64,000 nt of DNA, taken from assembly GCA_019247695.1 (NCBI GenBank), contig JAFBAP010000116.1, positions 1 through 64,000 of the forward strand, given 5' to 3'. Position 1 is the stretch's first letter; each line of letters begins with the position of its first letter. The notes under the pieces were generated by a model that was not told the origin of the DNA, made no database searches, and saw only the letters and a program-made list of their open reading frames with translations. Both the position numbers and the translations under genes were made by a program. The stretch comes from Verrucomicrobiota bacterium (lineage in GTDB: Bacteria > Verrucomicrobiota > Verrucomicrobiia > Chthoniobacterales > JAFAMB01). Of the stretch, positions 27,899-36,262 are shown in pieces.

Positions 27899-28375
27899 GT
27901 GATTATACGACTTTTATTTCTACTGCTCTTGGCGAACGGCACACCCGTGCTTGCGAAGAAATTCTTAGGCCATCGATTCTCGCGTCCCCTCGACAGCGGC
28001 GCCCGATTTCTCGATGGAGAACCCTGGTTCGGCAAGTCCAAGACCTTTCGTGGCGTCCTCCTCGCGGTGCTGGCAACCGCAGCCGGCGCATGCCTGGTGG
28101 GTCTGAAACCGAAAACCGGGGCGCTGGTCGGTGGACTGGCCATGTCAGGCGATCTGTTTTCCAGCTTTTTAAAGCGCCGCATGCGGCTGCCTTCAAGCAG
28201 CCGGGCCAGCGGCCTGGACCAGTTGCCCGAATCCCTGTTTCCACTTCTGGCCTGTCGCCGCGCGCTTTCGTTGAGTGGCGTGGACACCGTCGTCACGGTC
28301 CTCACCTTTTTCGTCGGTGAGATCCTGATCTCGCGGGTGCTCTACAAGTTTCGCCTGCGGGACCGCCCCTATTGA
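27899..28375 (+). CDS. CDP-archaeol synthase-like (CarS family) membrane protein
   Basis: 158 residues with a GTG start. LLLLANGTPVLAKKFLG, PLDSGARFLDGEPWFGKSKT and FRGVL match the conserved core of the CarS/CdsA-related family (Asn-Gly..., Pro-Leu-Asp-x-Gly, Asp-Gly, Gly-x-x-Lys-Thr-x-Arg-Gly). LAMSGDLFSSFLKRR, with the Gly-Asp and basic run, is also typical. There are about four hydrophobic segments. In archaea CarS transfers CMP to unsaturated archaeol; bacterial relatives have no proven substrate, and a lipid nucleotidyl transfer is inferred. Confidence 0.75.
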   Translation: MIIRLLFLLLLANGTPVLAKKFLGHRFSRPLDSGARFLDGEPWFGKSKTFRGVLLAVLATAAGACLVGLKPKTGALVGGLAMSGDLFSSFLKRRMRLPSSSRASGLDQLPESLFPLLACRRALSLSGVDTVVTVLTFFVGEILISRVLYKFRLRDRPY

Positions 28376-28455
28376 CCTGACGGTCCACTTCGATGGGCCG
28401 CCAGCTCTCAAACGAGCCGCCGGCCCGTCATGGTGCGCGAACTTTCCGCCGCCAC

Positions 28456-28662
28456 TCAGAGAGCCGGCGGCGCTTTCACCCTGGCCCTCTTTGTCACCGG
28501 TTGCCGGTACGGCTCCTGTTCAGTACGGTAATTCTCGAAGGCTTCAGCCGCGTTGTAGGCCTCATCGACAAGTTGATGAAGCGAGCTGTAAGGTTTGTGG
28601 CCCAAAAGGACGAGAAAAATTTCCCAGGCTTGGTCGTCGCGTGAAGGGGGTCGATTCGGCAT
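28456..28662 (-). CDS. Small hypothetical protein
   Basis: 68 residues (MPNRPPSRDDQAWEIFLVLL...). The composition is ordinary, with an amphipathic middle (SLHQLVDEAYNAAEAFENY) and a basic end. A GGAGG lies only one base before the ATG, which is too close to be ideal. I treat it as possible rather than sure. No family is recognised. Confidence 0.4.
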   Translation of the reverse strand: MPNRPPSRDDQAWEIFLVLLGHKPYSSLHQLVDEAYNAAEAFENYRTEQEPYRQPVTKRARVKAPPAL

Positions 28663-29453
28663 GCCTCCAATCTAGGTAAAGTTGCCCGCCATGCCAAGTG
28701 GCGGTAACGGGTAACGGGTAACGGGTGTCGGGTGTCGGTCACACCACGGGCACAGCGAAAAGGCGGGCACAACGTAAGAGTTCACACGGCGAACACGGCG
28801 AGCCACGGCGAACACGGCGGGAAGAGGAAAGAGTTCGGGGTTCGGAGTTCGGGGTTCGGAGCGGCAAAGAATGCCACAAATGAAGAGGCGCCGATGCCGT
28901 CGTGAGGTGCCTTTTGAATCTGTGTCAATCTGTGTAATCTGTGGACGTTTTCTTTCTTTTCTGCGTTCTCTGCGTGTTCTGCGGAGGATTCTTTTTCGTT
29001 ATGCGCGATGCAGGCTTTAGCAAGACCGGGCCAGCGGCGTACCCGTGGCGAGGCGCCATGCCGCGCGATTTTGCGCCTTGCCGCGTTTATCATACGGTAG
29101 TTTCCTGGACCGGCTGTCTTATCCGGGTTTTGGGTTGACCAGGTAAAACATGGATCTGCCGTTATGCCGCGTGATCCATCAATGAGGAATCGGCATTTCG
29201 TCTCACCTTGAACGTTTTCGTAAGCATGGGCGATGCCATGGCGACACGCGGGTAAGGTGTACGCCTGAACTCAGCCGGGCATACCGGAAATGGGAAATGA
29301 CGTCCCAATCCCGGGCAAATGGCGGCGCGTCAGTGAGACCGGAGCCGATCGGTCTCTGCCGGTAAGCGGGGCGACGTTTCAGAGCACCCATGCCGGTGTA
29401 AGCGCGCACAAGAATGCACCGAAAGGGTACCGAATGACCCGTGACGGCAGCCC
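28663..29453. repeat. Intergenic repeat cluster (GTAACGGGTAAC, ACGGCG, GTTCGG, GCCACAAATG, AATCTGTG units)
   Basis: In order: GGTAACGGGTAACGGGTAAC with GTGTCGGGTGTCGG (28704-28740), forward ACGGCG-family units (28741-28825), GAGTTCGGGGTTCGGAGTTC (about 28830-28860), GAATGCCACAAATGAAG (28868-28888) and AATCTGTGTCAATCTGTG with TTCTGCGTTCTCTGCGTG (28917-28992). From 29000 to 29453 no repeat and no convincing gene is seen. Confidence 0.8.
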
Positions 29454-29672
29454 TTACCTTCTAGTTCTGCGGAGGATGATTTCCCGGTGCTGCAACATCG
29501 TTTCCAGCGATTCAGTAAGGCGGGTTAAAAGCTTTTCTGCTTCCTCGGTGTCATGGCCGCCTGCGGCAAGTTTTGCAACCCGTTTTTGCTGCTGTACTAT
29601 CCGGGCTTCCGCTTGCTTCAGGTGGCTATCGGCTTCTGCCAACTCGTTGCGGGTTTCGCGTTCATCATTCAT
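29454..29672 (-). CDS. Small coiled-coil protein
   Basis: 72 residues that look almost entirely helical: MNDERETRNELAEADSHLKQ, then AEARIVQQQKRVAKLAAGGH and DTEEAEKLLTRLTESLETML. The Gly-Gly-His-Asp break in the middle suggests a helical hairpin. AAGGTGAAATC precedes the ATG, giving a plausible ribosome-binding site and deciding this start over a much longer upstream frame. Similar short helical proteins are known in several phyla as uncharacterised proteins; no function is assigned. Confidence 0.65.
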   Translation of the reverse strand: MNDERETRNELAEADSHLKQAEARIVQQQKRVAKLAAGGHDTEEAEKLLTRLTESLETMLQHREIILRRTRR

Positions 29673-29964
29673 GATTTCACCTTGCGAATGGCGCCGGACC
29701 GCCGGTCCCAGGAGCGGCGGTTCGCCGACGGCCAACTGGCACGACTCGTGCTCACCAAATCGTGCGTAACCTAAGCGCATAACAGCCCGCTTGGCGGGTG
29801 CCAAGCTCCGGCAGACAACGGCGGGCTCCTGGTTGCAACCTCCCGGGAGCCCGCTCTTTTTCCCCAGCCGACCGCCGGCACAGGGGGCCCATCCTTCGGG
29901 CCTGTCCCCGTTTCTACCTGCTCCAGTCACATCCGGAAAGCGTCAGAGGAACGAATGTCCAAAC

Positions 29965-30201
29965 GTGAATGGAGCGGTTCCCCGGATTCTGCGTGGCGGA
30001 GTGGGCGGTGCCCTTTTCCTGCTGGCATCATGCTCGAGCCAGGACATGGCTGTTCCGGCACATACCGACCACGCGCCGCCGGCATCGAGCTTGAATTCAC
30101 CAACCGCAGTCCCGAACGGCAACCCAGGTTCTTCTGCCGGACCCATCGGCGGAACCGGGGCTACAGGGGGCGGCGCAGATGTCATTCCTTCCCTGAGGTA
30201 A
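29965..30201 (+). CDS. Possible small lipoprotein
   Basis: 78 residues from a GTG start: VNGAVPRILRGGVGGALFLLASCSS. LLASC fits a lipobox, so the mature protein would begin at Cys and be membrane-tethered. The rest is low-complexity, rich in Pro, Ser, Gly and Thr (GPIGGTGATGGGADVIPSLR). AGAGGA lies 14 bases before the GTG, slightly far. An overlapping ATG frame at 29955 is basic and Arg-rich and looks like a shadow. Confidence 0.45.
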   Translation: MNGAVPRILRGGVGGALFLLASCSSQDMAVPAHTDHAPPASSLNSPTAVPNGNPGSSAGPIGGTGATGGGADVIPSLR

Positions 30202-30311
30202 TCGGGGATGGCCGCCAACGTTTTTTTCTGCCTGCGGCGTTGCAGGGCGTCTCGCGAAGGAGGCTCCGCCGTGTTTGAAGGGGTGCGTTCCGCTAAAGTT
30301 CCCGCGTTGTC

Positions 30312-31073
30312 ATGAATGGAAAGGTCCACGACCTTGTCGAGCATCTCAAAAGCGCCCGGCAGATACTGATCTTCACGGGGGCCGGCATCTCCACCAGCAG
30401 CGGGATCCCGGACTTTCGCGGTCCGCAGGGCGTCTGGACCCGGCGCAAGCCGGTGTACTACGACGAGTTTATGAGCTCGGAGGCCGCGCGAATCGAGCAC
30501 TGGGACTATAAACTGGAAGGTTGGGAACTGTTTCGCAGCGCCCAGCCGAATGCGGTGCACCATGCGATTGTGGAACTCGAAAAGGCGGGCAAGCTGCTCG
30601 TCGTGCTCACACAGAATATCGACGGGTTACATTCAGACGCTGGAACCAGCCCTGGCCGCCTGGTCGAATTGCATGGCACAAACCGGTTGATTGAGTGCCA
30701 AAGCTGTCACCAGCGAAGCGATCCTGAGCCGCACTTCCAATACTTTCAGGCTCACCGCAACCCCCCTTTGTGCCCTTGCGGCGGCTTCTTGAAGCCGGCG
30801 ACGATCAGCTTTGGCCAGGGTCTCGATCGGGCAACGCTTGAACGCGCATACGATGCAGCGCAAAAGGCCGACCTCGTCGTGGCACTCGGCTCCACTCTCT
30901 CGGTATATCCGGCAGCTTCGTTCCCGCTTCTGGCCGCGGGGCGTGGAGTACCTTACGTTATCATCAATCGAGGCCCGACCGAACATGACGGCGAACGCTG
31001 CGTTTCGCTGCGCCTGGAGGGTGAGGTCACAAACATTTTCCCGCCGGCGGTCGATTCGGCGATCCGCTCGTAA
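30312..31073 (+). CDS. cobB: Sir2-family NAD-dependent protein deacylase
   Basis: 253 residues, the usual sirtuin length. Motifs in order: FTGAGISTSSGIPDFRG (NAD binding), TQNIDGLH, VELHGT with the catalytic His, a zinc site formed by ECQSCH and CPCGG, ALGSTLSVYPAASF and YVIINRGPTEHD. It removes acyl groups from lysine with NAD. The second zinc pair is CPC rather than CxxC, a small deviation. The gene is monocistronic, with the possible lipoprotein upstream. Confidence 0.92.
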   Translation: MNGKVHDLVEHLKSARQILIFTGAGISTSSGIPDFRGPQGVWTRRKPVYYDEFMSSEAARIEHWDYKLEGWELFRSAQPNAVHHAIVELEKAGKLLVVLTQNIDGLHSDAGTSPGRLVELHGTNRLIECQSCHQRSDPEPHFQYFQAHRNPPLCPCGGFLKPATISFGQGLDRATLERAYDAAQKADLVVALGSTLSVYPAASFPLLAAGRGVPYVIINRGPTEHDGERCVSLRLEGEVTNIFPPAVDSAIRS

Positions 31074-31111
31074 CGTTTGTAATGGATGTTTGATCCCGGT
31101 CCCCGGTTCTC

Positions 31112-31313
31112 ATACCATTTAGACGGTTATCTTGGTGGAATTTCAACCGGGTCTCAGCCGCGAATGGGCAGGAGAACTTAGCCCAGGGTTTACCCTGGGT
31201 AACCGTAAAATGATGATGAGCCCTGAAGGGGTGGTAGAACCCGCGGGCGACGCCTTCTGCCGGCCCGTTTGGCCTAAGACAGAATTTTGCCTCGTTGCTC
31301 ATCGAAATGGTAT
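31112..31313 (+). repeat. MITE-like element, complete copy
   Basis: A 202-base element begins ATACCATTTAGACGG and ends CATCGAAATGGTAT, so the ends are inverted repeats of about 14 bases. Inside are a TTATCTTGGTGGAATTTC block shared with the copy at 41.3 kb, a perfect hairpin TAGCCCAGGG/CCCTGGGTAA and a GAGCCCTGAAGGGG hairpin. No coding capacity is seen. No obvious target-site duplication beyond a couple of bases. Confidence 0.75.
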
Positions 31314-31583
31314 CAGGCCTCAACCTGCTCCTGCCGACTGGGCCGTTGGGAGCGGGTCATTGGGATTAAAGCTTTGATACCGGTTGCCGAAAGTCATTTG
31401 TTGAACACGCGGAGTGGATAGCAGCAGCGCACGGGGATTTGAGACGGCACGATGCTTTCCTTACTGAAGCGAGGGGTTTTCCATCTTGCTTGTCGGTTTA
31501 AGCCGTGTCAGACATGCAAACCCGAGAGGCGGATCGGAAAAACCGCCGAACATTTTTCGGACCATCCCAAAGACACTCGGACC
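31314..31583. other. Intergenic region upstream of secreted protein pair
   Basis: No gene is identified. An in-frame ATG at 31452 extends the next gene upstream but would place 44 unmatched residues before its signal peptide, so this stretch is treated as leader DNA. Confidence 0.4.
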
Positions 31584-32189
31584 ATGGTTAATCAACTTCT
31601 CAAACATGTACGAAGAACAGTGGCGGCCGGCGCGGTCGCGGCGGCCGCAAGCCTGAGCCTGCCCCAGGCGCACGGCTCCTCGGCCCTCCCTCTCACCCTG
31701 CCCCAACTCACCCACAGCGCTGCCCTCATTGCCGACGCCACCGTCCAAAGCGTCCAGTGCTTCTGGGCCACCCCCTCCGGGGCACAAACCCTGCGCACCA
31801 AAGTCACCTTCCAGGTCAACCAAGCCGTCAAGGGCAACCCGGGGCCGACCTTCACCCTGGAGTTCCTCGGGGGCCAGGTGGGCCAACAATCCTTGAGCGT
31901 CGAAGGCGTACCGCAGTTCCAGCCCGGCGGACGCTACATCATCTTCTCTGAATCCCCCGATAAAGCCGTTGTCTGCCCGATCCTGGGCTTGGACCAGGGG
32001 GCCTTGCGCGTCGTCCATGACCAGCAAAGCAACGTCGATCGGGTGTTCCGCCACTGGGGCCAACCGGTCAACGGGCGCGAAGACTTTGCCGGCCGCATCC
32101 CCGCGGTGGCCGGCCTGACCACCCGCGACTACCTGCGCACGGCCGACACGGTCCCCCAATTCCTGGCCCGCGTTTATGCCAACCAGTAA
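31584..32189 (+). CDS. Secreted protein of unknown function, paired with a matrixin-like protease
   Basis: 201 residues. The N-terminus MVNQLLKHVRRTVAAGAVAA followed by ASLSLPQAHGSSA is a signal peptide. The mature part (PLTLPQLTHSAALIADATVQ..., VTFQVNQAVKGN, FQPGGRYIIF) has the look of an all-beta domain. It lies 28 bases upstream of a matrixin-like metalloprotease gene with very similar codon use, so the two are probably cotranscribed; it could be a pro-region partner, inhibitor or substrate binder. No family is recognised with confidence. Confidence 0.7.
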   Translation: MVNQLLKHVRRTVAAGAVAAAASLSLPQAHGSSALPLTLPQLTHSAALIADATVQSVQCFWATPSGAQTLRTKVTFQVNQAVKGNPGPTFTLEFLGGQVGQQSLSVEGVPQFQPGGRYIIFSESPDKAVVCPILGLDQGALRVVHDQQSNVDRVFRHWGQPVNGREDFAGRIPAVAGLTTRDYLRTADTVPQFLARVYANQ

Positions 32190-32217
32190 CGGAGTCAGCG
32201 GCCCCTTCCTTTACACG

Positions 32218-32868
32218 ATGAAAAAGCTCCTTATTCTGACTATGGCGGCCCTGGCGGTTTTGCCGGCGTTGCCGGCCGGCGCCTATGTGCTGGAAGGGCC
32301 CAGTTGGGCGGTGCCGAGCGTGCTGGTGTACCTGAACCTCACGGCGTCGCAGGCCGGCCTGGGCGCCAACCTGGCCAAGTTCCCCCTCACGGACGGCTCG
32401 GCGAGCTACAACCAGGTTTATGCGAACGCCGAAGCGATCTGGAGTTCCTACCTGAAGAACCTCAAGATTAATACCGTCACGGGGTCCAATGCCCAAGGCG
32501 TCACCATGTCCAGCGGGCTTAATGAGGTGGGCTTTTCCAGCACGATCCAGGGCTATGCCTTAGGTCAGTACACCCTGGGGCTGACCCTCTACTACTACAA
32601 CCCGTCGTCCAACCCCAACCGGATGACGCAAACTTCCACGGCGATCAACCCCGGATGGAAGTGGAACTCCTACCGCGGCAACCTCACCTACCCGGTCATG
32701 GACCTGCGGAGGGTGGCGCTCCATGAGAGCGGCCACATGATCGGCCTGGCGCACCCCGACCAGAACGGTCAGGTGGTTAATGCGATCATGAACAGCTCGA
32801 TCAGCAACACCGACAGCCTCACCACGGACGACATCTCCGGCGGCCAGCACCTCTACGGGACACCGTAA
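32218..32868 (+). CDS. Secreted matrixin-like zinc metalloprotease
   Basis: 216 residues with signal peptide MKKLLILTMAALAVLPALPAG. The metal-binding motif HESGHMIGLAHPD matches HExxHxxGxxH of metzincins, and AIMNSSIS downstream supplies the Met-turn. The end DISGGQHLYGTP is like the C-terminal strand of matrixin domains. The catalytic domain fills the protein with no pro-peptide seen. An in-frame ATG 14 codons upstream would overlap the preceding gene. It probably degrades extracellular protein together with its cotranscribed neighbour. Confidence 0.85.
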   Translation: MKKLLILTMAALAVLPALPAGAYVLEGPSWAVPSVLVYLNLTASQAGLGANLAKFPLTDGSASYNQVYANAEAIWSSYLKNLKINTVTGSNAQGVTMSSGLNEVGFSSTIQGYALGQYTLGLTLYYYNPSSNPNRMTQTSTAINPGWKWNSYRGNLTYPVMDLRRVALHESGHMIGLAHPDQNGQVVNAIMNSSISNTDSLTTDDISGGQHLYGTP

Positions 32869-32879
32869 GCCCTGCCACG

Positions 32880-32965
32880 TCACACGGCGACCACGGCGGG
32901 CGGATCGGGCGGGCACGACGTAAGAGTTCACACGGCGAACACGGCGAAACACGGCGGGAAGAGGA
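32880..32965 (+). repeat. ACGGCG-family repeat, forward orientation
   Basis: Starting 12 bases after the protease stop are CACACGGCGACCACGGCGGG, then GGGCACGACGTAAGAGTTC and ACACGGCGAACACGGCG, followed by GGGAAGAGG. It matches the units at 3.4, 23.4, 28.7 and 57.8 kb. Confidence 0.85.
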
Positions 32966-33034
32966 GTTTTGGAGTTGGCATCGGGCAGCCGGCACCGATT
33001 GCCGAGTGCCGTCCCTCCGCCGTGCGCGCGCGAA

Positions 33035-33949
33035 TCATTCGCGAAAGCGGCATGGGCGGTTTTCATCGAGGTCAATAAAGTCGAACATGGTCAGGGCAGC
33101 TTCGGCCGGCAGGCCCGCCTCCTGTAAGCGGAATTGGAGCCGTGGGGTGTGCGGGTCGCGCCAGGAACGTTTGGACATATAGGCGTTCCAGATTTCAATT
33201 TCTTCTTCGGAGGGCTTGCGCCCGTGTTTTGAGGTCCACTCGAGCATTTCGTCGTCACTTCTCCCTTTGAGGGTTTCGTCTTCCAGGACGCGGTAATCCA
33301 CCTGGAGAAAGCGACAGCAGATCCCGTCGAAGGCGTGGGCGCCACCTTTATACTGCACCCAGGCAGGCGGGAGCTTTCCTTGAGGAAAAATCCGTATCTT
33401 GTCGAGCATGCGGCCGAAATGGACGAGGCCGCCTACCCGTTCGTACGGGCTGCGCAAGCCGGGGATGACCACCGTACCGTGCAGGGGTCCCTCCGGCGGG
33501 GCGGGATCGCTGGGAAAATGAAGCGGACGGCCCTCATCAGCATCGATGCAGTCGAAAAAAGTCTGCGCGGCGCGATCCGTTATTTGCGCTTGCTGCAGGC
33601 GTTCACGAAGGCGCCCGGAGCTGTCATCGCGCCAGCCGCGCTTTTGCATGAAGGCGTTCCAGATTTCGATTTCTTCGCCGGACGGCTTGCGTCCCTGCGT
33701 GCAGGCCCATTGGAATAGTTCGTTCTCCGTAGCGCCGTTTTTAGCCTGGGTGGTTAGTGCCGCATAATCGATCCGCAGCAAGCGGCAGCAGCGCGCGTCA
33801 AAGCCGTGAGGATTGGCTCCTCCTAAGAAAGCCTGATACTCGGCCGGTAGTTTTCCGGCGGCGTGGAGCCGGATCTTATCGATCATCCGGCCGAAGTGAA
33901 CGAGTCCTTCGACCGTCTCATAGGGGCTGCGCAAACCGTCGATTTTCAT
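33035..33949 (-). CDS. Tandem DUF5069-like domain protein
   Basis: 304 residues made of two homologous halves. Half one (about 5-145) has GLRSPYETVEGLVHFGRMID, FDARCCRLLRIDY and GEEIEIWNAFMQKRGWRDD. Half two (about 165-300) has GLRSPYERVGGLVHFGRMLD, FDGICCRFLQVDY and EEEIEIWNAYMSKRSWRD. Each half matches the DUF5069 pattern that is usually found as a single domain of about 150 residues. The function of the family is unknown. The internal duplication is the notable point; the two halves have diverged substantially, so the event is not recent. Confidence 0.8.
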   Translation of the reverse strand: MKIDGLRSPYETVEGLVHFGRMIDKIRLHAAGKLPAEYQAFLGGANPHGFDARCCRLLRIDYAALTTQAKNGATENELFQWACTQGRKPSGEEIEIWNAFMQKRGWRDDSSGRLRERLQQAQITDRAAQTFFDCIDADEGRPLHFPSDPAPPEGPLHGTVVIPGLRSPYERVGGLVHFGRMLDKIRIFPQGKLPPAWVQYKGGAHAFDGICCRFLQVDYRVLEDETLKGRSDDEMLEWTSKHGRKPSEEEIEIWNAYMSKRSWRDPHTPRLQFRLQEAGLPAEAALTMFDFIDLDENRPCRFRE

Positions 33950-34127
33950 AGTATTCTGGTATAGGACGTTGCACTTTGCACTTTGCTCAAAGCGATCTGT
34001 TCAGTCACCATCATTCGCACGGATCAGGGCGATTCGCGCTGCTCCGTTCCGAGGAAGCTCGAGTTTCCGGCGTGTGAGTGGTGGCTCGAGAAAGGCACTC
34101 AAATCCAGCCGGTCGCCGGCGAGCGAA

Positions 34128-34682
34128 TCATTCCGGTTCCGTATCCCATTCAGGGTCATCGGGAAAATCCTGCAGATCGTCATCGAGGAGCGTGAAGGTG
34201 AAGTTGCCTTCGCCGCAGCGGGTTCGCAACGTCTCCAGAATCCGGGCGACCCGTTGGGGTGAATCGCTCGGGCCTTGGATGTAACTCGGTTTGCCCTGGT
34301 CACCAAAGACGAATTGGCGCGTGCATGCACTCGGATCGGTTCCGCCAAAGACACGGCAGGCTCTCTTGTAATCCGGATGAGGCTGGAACCCGAGGCCGGC
34401 GGCGTAGCGGACGGCGTCTTCAATTAACTTCCGGGCACAGGCCGGCTCGATAGGTTCCAGCGGGTCCTGGGCTGAATAACCTTCTAACAACTGCTTTTCA
34501 TACCTCGTGACGTCAAGCTGAACAAACGTTGCGTCCTTGACGCCGAGACAAAAGGCGTCAAGCAGGAAAACACCGGATTCGACCCGGCCTTCGGATTTGA
34601 AACGACTCAGGATGACGGTTCCCATGCCGACTTCAAACAAGGCGCTGGAAACGAAAGCTTCGGGAGCACGTTTTGGACTCAT
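34128..34682 (-). CDS. Conserved hypothetical protein
   Basis: 184 residues, soluble and acidic at the C-terminus (FTLLDDDLQDFPDDPEWD). The central GMGTVILSRFKSEGRVESGV and FLLDAFCLGVKDATFVQLDV recall an uncharacterised family I have seen with a VFLVD-x-x-CLGVKD core, but I cannot attach a name or activity. Cys and His spacing does not form an obvious metal site. It stands alone between spacer regions. Confidence 0.6.
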   Translation of the reverse strand: MSPKRAPEAFVSSALFEVGMGTVILSRFKSEGRVESGVFLLDAFCLGVKDATFVQLDVTRYEKQLLEGYSAQDPLEPIEPACARKLIEDAVRYAAGLGFQPHPDYKRACRVFGGTDPSACTRQFVFGDQGKPSYIQGPSDSPQRVARILETLRTRCGEGNFTFTLLDDDLQDFPDDPEWDTEPE

Positions 34683-34943
34683 GCGAAATCGTGCAACACA
34701 CTTTCGAGCGCGGCAACCGCGGCGAACGCTTCACGCCCGGCTGCTGCGCCAAATCAGAAAAACTGGACCCAAAGACGGGGATTGCCGTTGGCCACCGCCG
34801 CGGATGAGCCGCCGCGGTTCGTTCGGTGGTCCGGAATCCACGGCCGTGGTCTGAGCGCCGGCGCCTACCACGGTGGGCAGTTGTGTCCCGCTGGAAACTT
34901 TGGTACGGTAAGAATGGTCCTTATCCAGTCTTAACGATCGGTT

Positions 34944-35165
34944 ATGAATTCGAACTTTCCATCACCGCGCACCCGGTTTCGCCGGGCGGTCGAAGCCGTC
35001 CAGGTGATTAAGGACGACAACAGCTGGGAAGTTTTCCGCTTGGGGGAACCTTCCCTCAAGTTCCGGCACAGGGAAGAGGCCCTTGACGCTGCACGGAAAA
35101 GCGCTGCCTTGCATAAGGTGGGGATTTTAGTGCACGAGTCCGGGCATGCTGCCCAGGTTGAATAA
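34944..35165 (+). CDS. Small DUF2188-like protein
   Basis: 73 residues. The middle, VIKDDNSWEVFRLGEPSLKF, then HREEALDAARKSAALHKVGI and LVHESG, resembles the short alpha/beta DUF2188-type domain (a tryptophan strand, then a helix beginning with a run of acidic and Ala residues, then LVxH). The function of such proteins is unknown. Its last 20 bases overlap the start of the next gene, so the two are likely translationally coupled. Confidence 0.55.
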   Translation: MNSNFPSPRTRFRRAVEAVQVIKDDNSWEVFRLGEPSLKFRHREEALDAARKSAALHKVGILVHESGHAAQVE

Positions 35166-35796
35166 CCGGGGTTCGTCCCGGCCGGCATCGAACGCGGTTT
35201 TCGTCAATTGCCCGTTCGACCCGGAGTACAAACCCATATTCGACGCGGTGGTGTTCGCCGTCCACCGTTGCGGGTTCCTGGTTCGATGCGCCATGGAAGA
35301 TTCCGACAGTAACGTCGTGCGGATCGAGAAGATCATGCAGATGATCGGGGAATCGGATCTTGGAATTCACGATCTCAGCCGGGTCGACACGCAGGGCAGC
35401 CTGCCGCGATTCAACATGCCTTTCGAGCTTGGCTTGTTCATCGGCGCGCAGCGGTATGGCTCCAAACGGCAACGGCGGAAGCGGTGCCTGATTTTGTCGG
35501 GTGAACCTCACCAATATCAACGGGTCATCTCGGATATCGCGGGTCAGGACGTCGACTCGCACCTGGGAAAGCCGGAAGAGGCCGTGCGCGCTGTCCGGCA
35601 ATTCCTTGTCCAGCATGCCCCGAGGGGCGCCAGATTGCCGGGACGCGATCGCATCCTGGAAGATTACGGCCATTTTCAACGGCTGTTACCCGGCCTGCTC
35701 GAAGTGGCGGGCCAGGATCGGGAGTCATTGACCTTCCTGGAGTTTCGCGGGTACGTCCGGGACGTGGTTGCCCGCCAGGCATTGATAATCGGGTGA
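35146..35796 (+). CDS. Conserved hypothetical protein with VFVNCPFD motif (possibly TIR- or nucleotide-binding-like)
   Basis: 216 residues. The N-terminal strand and helix AVFVNCPFDPEYKPIFDAVV, then GESDLGIHDLSRVDTQG, LPRFNMPFELGLFIGAQRYG and RKRCLILSGEPHQYQRVISD form conserved-looking blocks. The alternating strand-helix order and the NCPFD start resemble TIR or nucleoside-deoxyribosyltransferase-like folds, sometimes linked to defence, but this is inference from pattern only. It overlaps the small DUF2188-like gene by 20 bases. An HU-like DNA-binding protein follows 81 bases later. Confidence 0.6.
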   Translation: MLPRLNNRGSSRPASNAVFVNCPFDPEYKPIFDAVVFAVHRCGFLVRCAMEDSDSNVVRIEKIMQMIGESDLGIHDLSRVDTQGSLPRFNMPFELGLFIGAQRYGSKRQRRKRCLILSGEPHQYQRVISDIAGQDVDSHLGKPEEAVRAVRQFLVQHAPRGARLPGRDRILEDYGHFQRLLPGLLEVAGQDRESLTFLEFRGYVRDVVARQALIIG

Positions 35797-35877
35797 TTGG
35801 ATTGACAGCAGGAAGAGGAAACCGTTGCACGTTCCACCCGGGACAAGCCCCGGAAAGGCAGTACCTTTTGCCCGGAG

Positions 35878-36162
35878 ATGACGAGCACCAAACTTCAAAA
35901 GGCCTTGGCCGCAGCGACCGGGACCGACGCCAAGACTGCCGCAGTGTTCCTCAATGCGCTCACGGCCATCACGTATCAGACGGTCAGAGAGGAGGGTCAA
36001 ATGGTTCTGCCCGGGCTTGGCAAAGTGGTCAAGCATCGGCGGAAGATCGGCGAGGCACTTAACCCCATGACCAGGCAGAGGTTTGAGATCCGGGCCGGGC
36101 CCGTGCTCGAATTTCGCTTTGCCAAGATGGCCAAGGAGGCAATCCTCGGGCCTGCGAAGTAG
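35878..36162 (+). CDS. HU-family-like DNA-binding protein
   Basis: 94 residues with the HU/IHF layout: two N-terminal helices (TSTKLQKALAAATGTDAKTA, AVFLNALTAITYQTV), the beta turn GQMVLPGLGKVVKHRR, then the arm region NPMTRQRFEI and the C-terminal helix FRFAKMAKEAIL. The canonical arm Asn-Pro is kept (ALNPMTRQ). It is a probable histone-like protein or regulator. ATG follows a GGAG (35874-35877) with no spacer, so translation may be weak. Confidence 0.8.
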   Translation: MTSTKLQKALAAATGTDAKTAAVFLNALTAITYQTVREEGQMVLPGLGKVVKHRRKIGEALNPMTRQRFEIRAGPVLEFRFAKMAKEAILGPAK

Positions 36163-36262
36163 CTGGAGAAAATCAGCCGGCTTTGGACCTGTCCCTCGTC
36201 ACGGGTCCCTGGGAGCGGCCCGATTTGAGCTGTCGTCCTGTCCGTCGTCCTTCGATCAGTAA

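Noticed and set aside
29955-30278. ATG frame MSKREWSGS... overlapping the small lipoprotein
   Set aside because: Arg-rich, no family signs, and the other frame shows a signal peptide with a lipobox.
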